From assembly GCA_947095535.1 (NCBI GenBank), contig OX352772.1, positions 226,813,151 through 226,877,150 of the forward strand: a DNA stretch of 64,000 nucleotides. Direction: 5' to 3'. Shown piece after piece: positions 49,726 to 59,057 of this stretch. Position 1 is the first letter of the stretch. The number at the start of each line of letters is the position of its first letter. The position numbers and the translations under genes are program-made. Below the pieces are notes generated by a model. The model saw only the letters and a list, made by a program, of their open reading frames with translations. It ran no database searches and was not told where the DNA came from. The stretch is from Poecilobothrus nobilitatus. Its lineage: Eukaryota; Arthropoda; Insecta; Diptera; Dolichopodidae.

Positions 49726-50198
49726 ATTGTTTTCATTGCGGATTCATTGTGACATTCTTGGTTTCTTTGGAAGATTCCCACCTCCCTTAGGAAAAAAAAA
49801 AATATGATTAAAATGCTTTTAAAGCATAAAGAATGAGTAAAAATAATTTATGTCTTTGATATTTTAAATTGGTGAAATGATCTAATATTTTATTTAAAGT
49901 GCTGAATATTCTAAATTAGACTAAACATATGAAAAGTTTAAAGTTGAGAAAAAAGTTTAAAGTTTGGTTTAAATACCAATTTTTTATTATTAAAATTTAA
50001 ACTTGATTTAATATTTAACTGAAAAATATTTTAAAAAAGTTTTTAAAACTTAATTTGAATACATAATGAATACAAAATAATTTTTAAATGGAACGTTTTG
50101 TTATTCTCATAATACAATGTAAATTAAACTTTTGGTAAATATGTTTTTACTTTAATAAAAGCTTTGAGTTAATGGTTTAAATTATATTGTTAACAGGT
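49726..50198. other. AT-rich spacer
   Basis: No gene. Near 49730-49750 GCGGATTCATTGT occurs twice. 49830-49870 echoes the GAGTAAAA/TTTGATATTTTAAA words of 47130-47165, so it shares the older repeat background. Confidence 0.4.
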
Positions 50199-51357
50199 AA
50201 AAGTAACAGTAATTCGAAGCAACCGACTTATTTATACCCTACACATAAAAAATTCAAATGAAATAAAAAATCCATAAGTTATTTTAGTTAGGTATTTAAT
50301 ATAAGCTAAAAAAATAAATGCTTTTACAACCTTTAAAGATTTCTATCTTTATTAAATTCGAAAATATACTTGTTAGGTCTTGGGAAGTGTGTGAAGGCAC
50401 GCGGACCACCACCCCAACTCATCTCAAATTTTAAAGACATGTTAGAACAATTTATATCAAATTTCAAGTTTTCATATTTATTATTTTCGAAGATATGCTT
50501 GTTTGGTCTTGGGAGTTGTGTGACAGATAGCCGAACAATTATTCCAATTTATCTGAAATTTTAGACAAATCAAGGATTCGGGAAACAACACCCTGGTATC
50601 AAATTTGCAGTTTCTATCTTTATTAATTTCGAGATATGCTTGTTCGGTTTTTGGGAGTTGTATGGGAGGTACCCGAAAAACCCCTCCAATTCATCTCAAG
50701 TTTTAGGCAAATCAGGAATTCAGGAAACAGCACCCTCGTATCAAATTTGAAGTTTCTATCTTTATTAATTTCGAAGATATGCTTGTTCGGTTTTGGGAGT
50801 TGTGTGGGAGGTACCCGAACAACTCCTCCAATTCATCTCAAATTTTGGACAAATCAGGGATTTAGGAAACAACACCCCAGTACCAAATTTGAAGTTTCTA
50901 TCTTTATTAATTTCGAAAAAATGCTTGTTCGGTTTTGGGAGTTGTGTAGGAAGTACCCGAACAACCACTCCAATACATCTCAAATTTTAGGGATATCAGG
51001 GGTTCAGGAAAACACACGCTTGTACAAAATTTTAAGTTTCTATCTTTATTAATTTTGAAGATATGCGTATTCGGTTTTGGGAGTTGTATGGGAGGTACCC
51101 GAACCCATGGTCCGATTTCACCCATTTGCAATATCCGCCTTACTTTAGTCATTGTTAACCTACAAAATAAATTTCATCAAGATAGCATCATTATTTTTTG
51201 AGTTATCGTGCGTATGGATGGACATCGCTAAATCGACTCACGAGGTGATCCTGATTCAGAATATATATACATGTCTATATCTAACTCGCTTCCTTTTGGT
51301 GGTGACAAACACCATACCAAAGTTAATATACCCTATACTTTAAATGTAGGGTATAAT
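50199..51357 (-). mobile_element. DINE-like element with tandem core, minus orientation, both ends present
   Basis: On the minus strand from 51357: a TATACCCTACATTTAAAGTA start with an inverted TAGGGTATA, then GAATCAGGATCACCTCGTGA, then a GATAACTCAAAAAATAATGA block. The tandem core has units of about 110-145 bp with GTTCGGTTTTGGGAGTTGTG (near 50500, 50640, 50785, 50925, 51070). The far end has the matching TATACCCTACACAT at 50234 and then a weak hairpin (AAGTCG...CGAATT). It is related to the element at 47800-49082 in the 5' block but has a different core unit. Confidence 0.7.
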
Positions 51358-51514
51358 AATAGAAGCTGTGATCATGAAATACAAATTGAAAACGTGATCA
51401 AGTTCAAGTTAAAAGTAAACAAAAAATTAAAAAAAACTTGGGTTTAGAAAGTTGTTTTTAATATAAAATAACAGAATTGCATTTTTTACTAAAAGTTTAT
51501 AAATTTTTATTCAT

Positions 51515-52335
51515 TAAATAATATCTCGTTTATTTATCCATGAATCATGTTTTTTATCAAAGCCAAGCACCTAACCAAAACTTGATTTCCTTTTTTGCTT
51601 ATTATTTTTTCTACAAGTTAAACGTTAGGAAATTTAGCAGATGTAAGTTCAGGTTCATAAAAACTGCCTTTTATTTTGTTTTTGTGTGTAATCGAGTAAA
51701 TTGTATGTTATTGGATCAGTTCTTTTTATTTTTGCTATGGTATATATTTCTGTTGACCAATTAGGTTGATAACCTTTTGCAAATATACCTTTAAATTTAC
51801 TTATACGAACAAAATCTCCAACTTTGTATTTTTCTTTTCGGAATACTTTTAATTTATTGTATACAGTTTTTAATAATAATTTCTCATTTTTCTTTGTAAC
51901 CTTTTTAGGTGGAAGTTTAATTGTATGATGGTATGTTGAGTTATATTTTTCTATTAGCGATGGTAGAATAGTTAACCATTTATATGTGCCTTGTAAACTA
52001 AATTTTTTCAACATCGTGCTTTTTAGCGTACGATTGAAACGTTCTACAATTGATACTTTTAGTTCTGAATATGTATGATAATGGTTAATTTTATTTTTCC
52101 TCATTAGATTTTGAAATTTTTTATTGAAAAATGCCATACCTTGATCAGATTTTAAATTTTTTGATTTTTTACCAGCCCGCTTAAAAATATTTTTCATTGC
52201 GAATAAAACATTATCAGCACTTTTGTTTTTAACCGGTTCAGCATACGCAAATTTTAAAAATGTATCAATTACTGTTAGTAGGTAATCCTGCACTTGGGAA
52301 TGGGAAAAAATCATGCCATATCGCACCGAAGACCA
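51515..52335 (-). pseudogene. Polinton 2-type integrase fragment
   Basis: Minus-strand frame 52326-51655 reads LLTVIDTFLKFAYAEPVKN, LKSDQGMAFFNKK (second catalytic Asp), SIVERFNRTLKSTMLKKF (the Glu), TYKWLTILPSLIEKYNSTYH, VGDFVRISKFKGIFAKGYQP. Past a frame change near 51655, LVEKIISKKGNQVLV and a WINK motif give the chromodomain-like end at about 51515. The N-terminus with the first catalytic Asp is missing. It is closer to the integrase at 57604-58546 than to that at 39650. It lies outside the mapped left repeat of Polinton 2, so it is a separate remnant or lies in a longer repeat. Confidence 0.82.
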
Positions 52336-52958
52336 CGCCCACTGAAATATATTTTAATTGATGGGTTTAATGTAGGTTAGTTTTGGTTAGTAGGTCAAAA
52401 ACTTGTTTTGTTTGTTTTGGTTTAGGTTATAAGCATGGGTTGTTAACTTATAAGTTGCAAATGGTTGTATAGTAGAAAATGAAGGTTGTTGGTACTGTAG
52501 AAGTTGTTAGGCATGGTTAATGAACTGAACAAGTTTACGATATTTAGGTTTTTCAATAAATTCATTGATACTTTGTAATAGGATATCATACAAATAGAAA
52601 GATGATTTTTTTCAGGTCAAATCAAGTTTATTTTTTTAAATTGCGCAAAATCGCATGCTTAATAAAATATACCTACATACGTAAAAGGAGATATAAAAGA
52701 AACGAAAAAAACTTGTTTTTATTATTTAATAAGAAAAATATTCATAGGTCAAATATTCATAGGTCTTTTGAATACCAAGATGTAAATAATAAAAATAAAA
52801 ACAAAACGTAAACAAGAAGTACAAAGTATTTTGGCTTATAAAGAAGATTCATAGTTGTTGAAAGTTGTTATTATAGCTTTAAGGTGCAAAATAAAAATAA
52901 GAAAAATATGTTATCTATTTTAAGATATGAGTTGTTTCTCTATATTCTATATTATGTT
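52336..52958. other. Non-coding AT-rich stretch left of Polinton 2
   Basis: No gene. 52360-52450 contains repeated GGTTAG/GGTTTAGG words. Some or all of this may be outer terminal repeat of Polinton 2; the matching right part lies beyond the window, so the border cannot be set. Confidence 0.4.
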
Positions 52959-53312
52959 CTAAGTAGATATGAACTTAAAAAATATTTTGCATTCTTCTAA
53001 TTTCTGTTTACCTGGTGTAAAAAAAAATGGTTAAAACTAGTTTGACTGTTTTAAACAATGTTAAAATTTATGAATGCAGTAAAAAAGTAAAAATAAAAAC
53101 AAAAGAAAGAAAAAAATTATATAATTATAGGTGCATCTGTTATGTAGGATTTCTTTTTTCTGTTCTATAAGAAGATTGAGAAAATAACCTAAAATCTTCG
53201 ATTTTACTTTGTGTTGTTATTATTACGTTCCATTTTATGCTGTAAGAAATGAAAAAGAAAAAAATAATAAAAATCAAAAAGAAGTTAATTGCTTTTGGTA
53301 CCTATTTGAAAA
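52959..53312 (+). repeat. Left terminal inverted repeat of Polinton 2 (inner part)
   Basis: Reverse complement of 63636-64000 with small differences, from TCTAAGTAGATATGAACTTA to GCTTTTGGTACCTATTTG. Identity persists to the last base of the window on the other side, so the repeat is longer than 350 bp. Confidence 0.9.
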
Positions 53313-53332
53313 CAAAAATAAAACAAATTTAT

Positions 53333-53810
53333 TTATATGTTTGAAATAATTTTGTATTTAAATCTGTGTTGGAAAATTTTTTTACAATGATCAGATGTTA
53401 AGATTTTAGAAATAGCGAGACCAACTTTTTCTATACGTCTTTGAAATCTACTTCTATCACGTGCGTATTCTTCCCAATGACCTTTCCTTGCTGATCTGTA
53501 AGCATAGACCCATACATGCATAACGTGAATTTCTTGTTTTATGTTGAAGTAAATAGTGTTTTAATATACATTTTACATCTAAATATTCAACTAAACCGTT
53601 ATTCCATTTAAGTCCATTTTTTTTATTTTCGCAATACTGGTTATTATATTTCACATCTTGACTAAGCTCTTCTGCAGGGTACGGTGCTTTGAAATGATAC
53701 ACAGTTGGAATTGAACTTCCTTTTTCAAGTATGGCTAACTCTTTTAGGAAATATTGTTTTTCATTTCCTTGTAAAAATTGTAGGTCAACTATAAGAACTT
53801 GTTTAACCAT
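53333..53810 (-). pseudogene. Exonuclease-like protein running into the ARxxxW-type protein
   Basis: ATG 53810 begins MVKQVLIVDLQFLQGNEKQY, FLKELAILEKG, and later KNGLKWNNG, homologous to 31930-31463 of Polinton 1 (DIQGF, LKEIAIL, NHHGLQWSDG). After about 100 residues the reading overlaps a second frame (53521-53333) with ARKGHWEEYARDRSRF and ISKILTSDHCKKIF, homologous to the 39226-39599 protein. In Polinton 1 these are separate genes 8 kb apart. Here a deletion has fused them, or they are overlapping neighbours. The D-x-Q at the first motif is shared with the Polinton 1 protein. Confidence 0.6.
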
Positions 53811-53904
53811 ATCGAAGGTTTGTAAAAGAATGTTCAATGAAATAACTAAATTTACATTTATATTCATTTCGAAAAAGAGCTGTTCATATAAATATAGGTT
53901 AGCA

Positions 53905-54791
53905 ATGATTGTTTTAACTAATACTAATACTAATACTATGTTGTTTCACCCATTTACAATGATGGTGGCGGGGCGATCCTGCTGTGGTGAAACCACATTT
54001 ATTCGTAATTTAATAAAATATAAAGAAGAAAATATACTACCACATATTAATAGAATTATTTAGGGATTAATAGAATTATTTGTAATCCAAACAAAAATGC
54101 TGTTCCACTATATATGAAAGGTGTTGAATATAGTAACACTATTCCAGATTTTAATGATAATAAAGAACCTTTGTTAGTTATTATCGATGATATGATGTTA
54201 AGTTCTCATAATAAGTTTGTATGTGATTTATTTACTAGAGGATCACATCATAGAAATTTATCTGTAATATTTGTAACACAAAATGTTTTTCACCAGGGTA
54301 AATTTTCAAGAGATATTTCACTCAACTGTAAATATTTAGTACTTTTCAAAAATCCAAGAGATAAATCGCAGATATTACTTCTAGCTCGCCAATATATCCC
54401 AATCAAATTAAAACATTTGAAAAAGTATATAATGATGTGACGTCAGTCCCATATGGCTATATATTAATAGATCTTACTCAAGACGTTAATGATATATTTC
54501 GATTAAGAAGTGATATATTTGGGAAAGGTTTGTGTTATTGTACGAGAGATCAATTACATATATACAATATACACAACCGACATATATTGCCCCTATTAAA
54601 AACCTCTAAACCAAAATTCCAGAAAGTAATTATAAAACACTGTGACCCTGAAGTAATAAAAACATTTTGCGAAATCTCTTTAAATATTTTAAAAGGTAAT
54701 TGTAATCTGAGTAAAAAAGCAAGAACCCAATTACGAAAGTATAAAAAAGAATTAAGATCATTGCCGGAATTGCCGGAAAAAATCTATAAAT
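53905..54791 (+). pseudogene. Polinton 2 packaging ATPase, Walker A lysine replaced
   Basis: ATG 53905 leads to HPFTMMVAGRSCCGETTFIR: the Walker A loop reads GRSCCGETT, so the essential Lys is Glu. The frame stops at 54061-54063, just before a duplicated TTAATAGAATTATTT. It resumes at 54114 with EPLLVIIDDMMLS (Walker B), LFTRGSHHRNLSVIFVTQN and RDISLNCKYLVLFKNPRDKS, highly typical of adintovirus-type ATPases. After another frame change near 54430 it reads VPYGYILIDLTQDVNDIFRL. The last part (CDPEVIKTFCEISLNILKGN) belongs to the next protein of such elements. The segment between Walker A and B is shorter than usual. Inactive. Confidence 0.82.
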
Positions 54792-54884
54792 AGCAAAAGA
54801 AAAATTATTAATCAACGTGGTGGATTTTTACCTACACTTCTTGGTGCAATACTATCAGGGATAATCAGAAATTTTATAAAATGA
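54789..54884 (+). pseudogene. Short basic-hydrophobic core peptide (pX-like)
   Basis: Out of frame with the preceding reading, 54790-54884 gives KRKIINQRGGFLPTLLGAIL and SGIIRNFIK before a stop. Basic residues, then a Gly-Gly site, then a hydrophobic GFLP.LLG stretch is a small core/membrane peptide pattern found after the ATPase in adintovirus-like elements. The Gly-Gly is a candidate protease site. The middle (CCTACACTTCTTGGTGCAAT) is repeated at 55587. Confidence 0.5.
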
Positions 54885-55302
54885 ATAATACAACATTTAA
54901 TAAAATGATAATTTTAAAACCTGAGATTTATGAAAGAATGAAGCAAAATGCAGACATTGAATTGGAACAACTCAATGAATTGGATAAAAATATGAAAAAA
55001 ATATTGTTAAATAAACATCTCACGGATACTCAAAAATGGTATTTATACAGACAAAATATATTTAAAATAAGAAACAAAAAACGACAACTTCCTAGAAATT
55101 AAGAGGAGAAAATAAAAATTACGGAAACAAAAGGTACTCAAACTCGTGCAAAACCAATGTATATAGATGCGGAAACTCAATCGCATTTTGCTGAATATAA
55201 GAATATTGGAATACAAGTTGTTCCTGAAGAAGAAGAAGAAGTATATGAAAAAGTACAATTACAAACGGGTAGAGGTAAAAACTTTTACCATTCCACAGAA
55301 TA
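54881..55302 (+). pseudogene. Helical Polinton 2 protein with acidic tail
   Basis: ATG 54881 begins MNNTTFNKMIILKPEIYERM, followed by LEQLNELDKNMKKILLNKHL and KWYLYRQNIFKIRNKKRQLP, a helical segment. TAA at 55100-55102 interrupts, and the same frame continues with IDAETQSHFAEYKNIGIQVV and an EEEEE run to 55302. The position between core peptide and capsid matches the virion protein gene of related elements (K.VLV....Y, LD..M..IL). Its role is unknown; a minor virion component is inferred. Confidence 0.5.
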
Positions 55303-55580
55303 GTTCATCAATATCACTTGATAATGTTTTTATTGGACAGTTGCCAAACACAATAATTTTTTGCGTGACAGAAAATGCAGTTTACTCTGGAAAAAGGTCA
55401 AAAAATCCATAGAATTTTAAACATTTTGATATTTCACAATTTGTGTTAAACGTAAATGGTGTTCAAATACCTAATTCAGCAATTGAAACCAGTTTTTCAG
55501 ATGAAAATAATTGCTGTTAATTAAGAGCATACAGTACACTTTTTTCAGGAACTGGAATTTACCATAATGATAAAGGTCAT
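55232..55580 (+). pseudogene. Polinton 2 major capsid fragment (F54H12.2-like), N-terminus missing
   Basis: The frame overlaps the end of the previous gene and reads YKRVEVKTFTIPQNSSSISL, DNVFIGQLPNTIIFCVTENA, then a stop at 55410-55412, HFDISQFVLNVNGVQIPN, a stop near 55519 and LRAYSTLFSGTGIYHNDKGH. This is the C-terminal jelly-roll of the capsid family annotated F54H12.2-like in arthropods (KTFTIP, DN.F.GQLP, Y.TLF.GTGI). The N-terminal jelly-roll is deleted. At about 55585 the reading runs into an unrelated tail through a 31-bp repeat. Confidence 0.8.
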
Positions 55581-55913
55581 CAGATACCTACACTTCTTGG
55601 TGCAATACTATCAGGAATACTGTCACTGTCTTGTGCACTTCTGGATGTAACATTTTGTAGTGATGATAATAATACCTTGTTTGCGAAAGATATTTGTATA
55701 GTTGGTTTTAAAGAACCTTGCAAAAAGTTTGTAAAAGAGCTCAAGTATAAATTTCCAACTAGGGATTTTATAAATGATAATTTTGATAATTACTCTTTTG
55801 GAACTGTGTACAACGATAAAATAAATAAAGAGCTCTGTCAAATACTAGAAAAATTTGATGTTATTATAACAAATAAAAAAATCAAAAAAGAGTTTTTATC
55901 AAATTATATTTAA
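55581..55913 (+). pseudogene. Unrecognised C-terminal frame joined to the capsid fragment
   Basis: In the same phase as the capsid remnant, from the 31-bp repeat (55585-55615) onward: SCALLDVTFCSDDNNTLFAK, DICIVGFKEPCKKFVKELKY, DKINKELCQILEKFDVIITN, ending at 55913. It has no resemblance to capsid proteins that I can see. It probably comes from another gene of the element brought here by recombination at the repeat. Function unknown. Confidence 0.4.
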
Positions 55914-55951
55914 GAAACAACTAAAGTATATGACTTGAATCAATTTGATTG

Positions 55952-56440
55952 ATGAATACCCTAGAGATAAGTGACGTATTAAGATGTAACAAACACACAC
56001 GTAAATTTTTTAAAGGAATTTTTGCTCTGGATCAACTCCCCAGAATAATTGAAAAATAAACTTTTTTAATTGTAAACACTGATAAATCAAAAGATCCGGG
56101 AACACATTGGTTAGCCATTTTTAAGCCAAAGAATGGCTGTGTTGAATATTTTGATTCGTTTAGTAGAAAACCAGATAAATTAGAAATTTTAAGTTACTTA
56201 AAAAACCAATGTATAATTTTTAATAAGAAACAGTTACAAAGTAACTATTCAGATATTTGTGGGCAATATTGTTGTGTTTATACGTGGTATAGATGTTGCG
56301 GTTATAGTATGAACGCTATTTTAAAAAAATTTAATAAAGGAAATCAACTAGAAAACGATAAGTATATTTTAAGGACCTTTCAAAATGTATTTGGAAAATA
56401 TAACTCATTACAAATTTGTGTTCCTAAAACGTATAAATAA
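55952..56440 (+). pseudogene. Polinton 2 adenain-type cysteine protease, one in-frame stop
   Basis: ATG 55952 opens MNTLEISDVLRCNKHTRKFF, GIFALDQLPRI. TAA at codon 36 (56057-56059) interrupts, then the same frame runs to 56440: PGTHWLAIFKPKNGCVEYFD contains the catalytic His and Asp, and SDICGQYCCVYTW the catalytic Cys. Full length would be 162 codons, typical of the family. The order H-D-C and GTHW with CGQ[YF]C mark an adenovirus-protease (C5) homologue that processes virion proteins. Only one defect separates it from an intact frame. It is much closer to adintovirus-type proteases than the Polinton 1 enzyme. Confidence 0.85.
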
Positions 56441-56478
56441 TAAAAACAATATAAACAGGTTTTAGTAAAATTAAAGGA

Positions 56479-56970
56479 ATGGAAGCACCAAGTCAGAACA
56501 CAAATTTATTGCTAAGTTACACATATTTTCTCAATAAGAGTCATACATTAAAAATTTCTGTTGGATTTGACTGTGAGTCATTTGAAGCCTCAAGTATAAT
56601 TCACCGTATTGGTAAAAAGTCAATTGTCTTAAAATATCACGAATGGAATAAATTTTATTACGAATTTAACAAAAAACTCGATAAGCTAATAATAAAAGAT
56701 ATAAAACAGAACTTTCATCATAGGCTAAAATTAGCGAACAGGCAAAGTATAAGTATTAACAAAGAAGAAGCAGAGCAGTTTTACAATTTAAGCGATTTTC
56801 TTCACGCAGTGATGACCTATTATAAATCTGCTGAGTTAAATGTAAAAGACTATGTTCGGGAATATCTAAATTTATGTGTAGAACAACAAGTATTTAGGTT
56901 AGAAAGAGAAATTTATGTACCAATACAACGTTTTAATGTACAATGCAATTATTCAAGGTTATTTTTTTAA
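56479..56970 (+). CDS. Unknown 163-residue Polinton 2 protein
   Basis: Intact frame from ATG 56479: MEAPSQNTNLLLSYTYFLNK, then HTLKISVGFDCESFEASSII with HRIGKKSIVLKYHEWNKFYY, and a helical C-terminal half (LSDFLHAVMTYYKSAEL, YLNLCVEQQVFRLERE). I recall a similar SVGFD.E.F..S..I...GK motif in uncharacterised proteins of related elements but cannot name a function. It starts 38 bp after the protease stop on the same strand. It is one of few uninterrupted genes of this element. Confidence 0.6.
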   Translation: MEAPSQNTNLLLSYTYFLNKSHTLKISVGFDCESFEASSIIHRIGKKSIVLKYHEWNKFYYEFNKKLDKLIIKDIKQNFHHRLKLANRQSISINKEEAEQFYNLSDFLHAVMTYYKSAELNVKDYVREYLNLCVEQQVFRLEREIYVPIQRFNVQCNYSRLFF

Positions 56971-57116
56971 ATTCCTGTAATTTTATAGGAACAAATCTGT
57001 AATATACTACATAAAACAAACAAAATAAATCACAACAAATAATATAAAAATTTTTATTTTTTATTTATATGTTTTAGATAGACAAATATTTTTCTGTACA
57101 CGTTTCATTAGATTAT

Positions 57117-57413
57117 TTAATTAAAATTATTTAGGATTATTAAATCATTGAAACAATCAAGATCTCCCTGCTGATTATTTATGTCCCAAATTTCATTAAA
57201 TGAAACTGCTTCCTCATCTTCCTCAATTTCTTCTTCCACTTCTTCTTCTTCGTCTTCTAATTCAACTATCTGGAACGGTGGTATAAATTCCTCAGTTTCT
57301 GCTAAATCTTCGTCGTCCATGGTGGACGTAATTTCATTTTCTTGTATCTGACCTTGTGTATTTACATCATCTACAGTTTCTATAAATGGAAATGATGTGG
57401 AATCAGGCAGCAT
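57117..57413 (-). CDS. Highly acidic protein of Polinton 2
   Basis: Intact 98-residue frame from ATG 57413: MLPDSTSFPFIETVDDVNTQ, STMDDEDLAETEEFIPPFQI, then an almost pure Glu/Asp run (ELEDEEEEVEEEIEEDEEA) and a polar end. Intrinsically disordered and acidic, which might act as a transcriptional activator or histone-like mimic; this is speculation. It is convergent with the 56479 gene. No homologue recognised. Confidence 0.5.
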   Translation of the reverse strand: MLPDSTSFPFIETVDDVNTQGQIQENEITSTMDDEDLAETEEFIPPFQIVELEDEEEEVEEEIEEDEEAVSFNEIWDINNQQGDLDCFNDLIILNNFN

Positions 57414-57603
57414 TTCAGTGAGGTGTTGAGCAGTCAGAATGGAAATGAATTAAATTTGAAAATAAAAGTTGAGTTATATACTTATGTAGAAAAGTATAAA
57501 AGCAAATTAAACTCAATTAGATGATTAGTTTAAACCATGCTTTGGTCTATCATTTTATGTATAATAATTATTATAACATTACCTTTAACATTTTTAAAAC
57601 AAA

Positions 57604-58546
57604 ATGTCAAAAGCTCAAATAGTGACTGAAATTCATAGACAGGCAAGACGTAAATTTCTTAGAAGAAAATTCAAAAAGAAAGGTCTAAATGACACGTGGC
57701 AAATCGATTTAGTCGAAATGATACCTTATGGAAAATTTAATAATGGTTATAAATATATGCTGACGGTCATTGATACTTTTCCAAATATGCCTATGCTGAA
57801 CCTGTGAAAACAAAAAATGCTGAAAATGTTTTAAATGCCTTAAAAACAATTATTATTAGAGCTAAAGTTATACCAAAAAATATTCACTCTGATCAAGGCA
57901 AAGAATTTTTTAATTTACAATTTCAAAATTATATGAAAGAAAAATCAATCAATCATTATCACACATTTAGCTAATTAAAAGCATCAATTGTTGAACGATA
58001 TTGATGAGCAGTTCATCAATTGTTAACCGTACATTGAAAAATTCTATGTAGAAAAAATTTAGTTTAAACGGGAATTATAAATGGTTACCTATTATACAAT
58101 CATTAATAAAAGAATATAATTCAACAAAACATAGCACAACAAAACTTCCTCCTGAAAAAATTACAAAGAAAAACGAAAAAAATATACTGCGGAATGTATA
58201 TACTGAGCCTAAAATTTTTCAAAAAAGTAAATATAAAACTGGAAATTTTGTAAGAATAAGTAAATATAAAGGTCATTTCGAAAAAGGTTATCAACCGAAT
58301 TGGTCAACTGAAGTATTTAAGATTGATAAAATCAATAATACTTATCCTGTTACATATCAATTATCGGACTATACTGATACACCAATTTCTGGGGGTTTTT
58401 ATCAAGCTGAGCTTACACCTGTAAAATACCCAGATACTTATATTGTAGAAAAAATTCTGAGAAAGCAAGGAAATACAGTTTTTGTTAAATGGCTAGGTTT
58501 TGATGACACACATAATACTTGGATAAATTCAACAAATATTGTTTAA
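57604..58546 (+). pseudogene. Polinton 2 integrase with chromodomain-like tail
   Basis: ATG 57604 starts MSKAQIVTEIHRQARRKFLR, TWQIDLVEMIPYGK (first Asp) and a frame change near 57775. Then YAEPVKTKNAENVLNAL, IHSDQGKEFFNLQFQ (second Asp), a stop near 57973, SIVERY (the Glu) and directly after it a scrambled 30-bp stretch (57996-58025) in which ATCAATTGTTGAACG is partly repeated. The remainder is open: YKWLPIIQSLIKEYNSTKHS, FVRISKYKGHFEKGYQPN, TYIVEKILRKQGNTVFVKWL, ending at 58546 with a chromodomain-like motif. Same gene type as 51515-52335. Confidence 0.87.
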
Positions 58547-58554
58547 TATCTGTA

Positions 58555-58685
58555 AAATAAAACTCTAATAAGCACCTGAAAATAAAACTTGAAAACATCT
58601 GAAAAATAAAATAAAATCTTAACATCTGAAAAATGAAATAAAATCTTAACATCTGAAAAATGAAAATAAAATTAAAACAGTAGAA
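58555..58685 (+). repeat. Short tandem repeat, about 28-bp unit
   Basis: Units with AACATCTGAAAAATGAAAT occur three to four times after the integrase stop (near 58595, 58618, 58647). The word AACATCTG also recurs at 63511. Confidence 0.75.
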
Positions 58686-58741
58686 AATTTGTTTGAAATA
58701 AAATTTTTTTTACTAAATAAAATTTTTTATATAAAATTAGT

Positions 58742-58987
58742 CTAAAACTGATTTGTGGCGAATTCAAAATCACCACGTTCTTCTTTTAAATTTAATTGGC
58801 TTTCCTCATTTATGAGGAAATATTCATTTTTTTCGATTTCCTCACGGAAATCATTATCTTCAAATACCCCAACTTTTTGATGCGGTATAAATATAATATT
58901 ATTTAGGGTCCCGAAGACCCATTTTTTACCGTAAACGGTGTTTAACTTTTTAATTTTATTTATTTTATAGAGCCTATTTGGCTCCAT
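58742..58987 (-). CDS. Small Polinton 2 protein of unknown function
   Basis: Intact 81-residue frame from ATG 58987: MEPNRLYKINKIKKLNTVYG, WVFGTLNNIIFIPHQKVGVF, then an acidic end (EEIEKNEYFLINEESQLN). A pattern of Y.I...K...T.YG followed by a hydrophobic strand and [FI]PHQ recalls small OB-fold-like or RPA-like proteins of invertebrate Polintons, but I cannot confirm this. It is convergent with the integrase gene. Confidence 0.5.
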   Translation of the reverse strand: MEPNRLYKINKIKKLNTVYGKKWVFGTLNNIIFIPHQKVGVFEDNDFREEIEKNEYFLINEESQLNLKEERGDFEFATNQF

Positions 58988-59057
58988 ATCTTTAACTTTT
59001 AAAAATTTAAAAAAATTTTTTTTTTTAAATTAAATAATTCCACCAGTTTCCTTTTTC

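Noticed and set aside
50370..51152. Open frames on both strands of the second DINE-like core
   Set aside because: Same reason: peptides such as VRFWELC/FGSCV are translations of a minisatellite unit.
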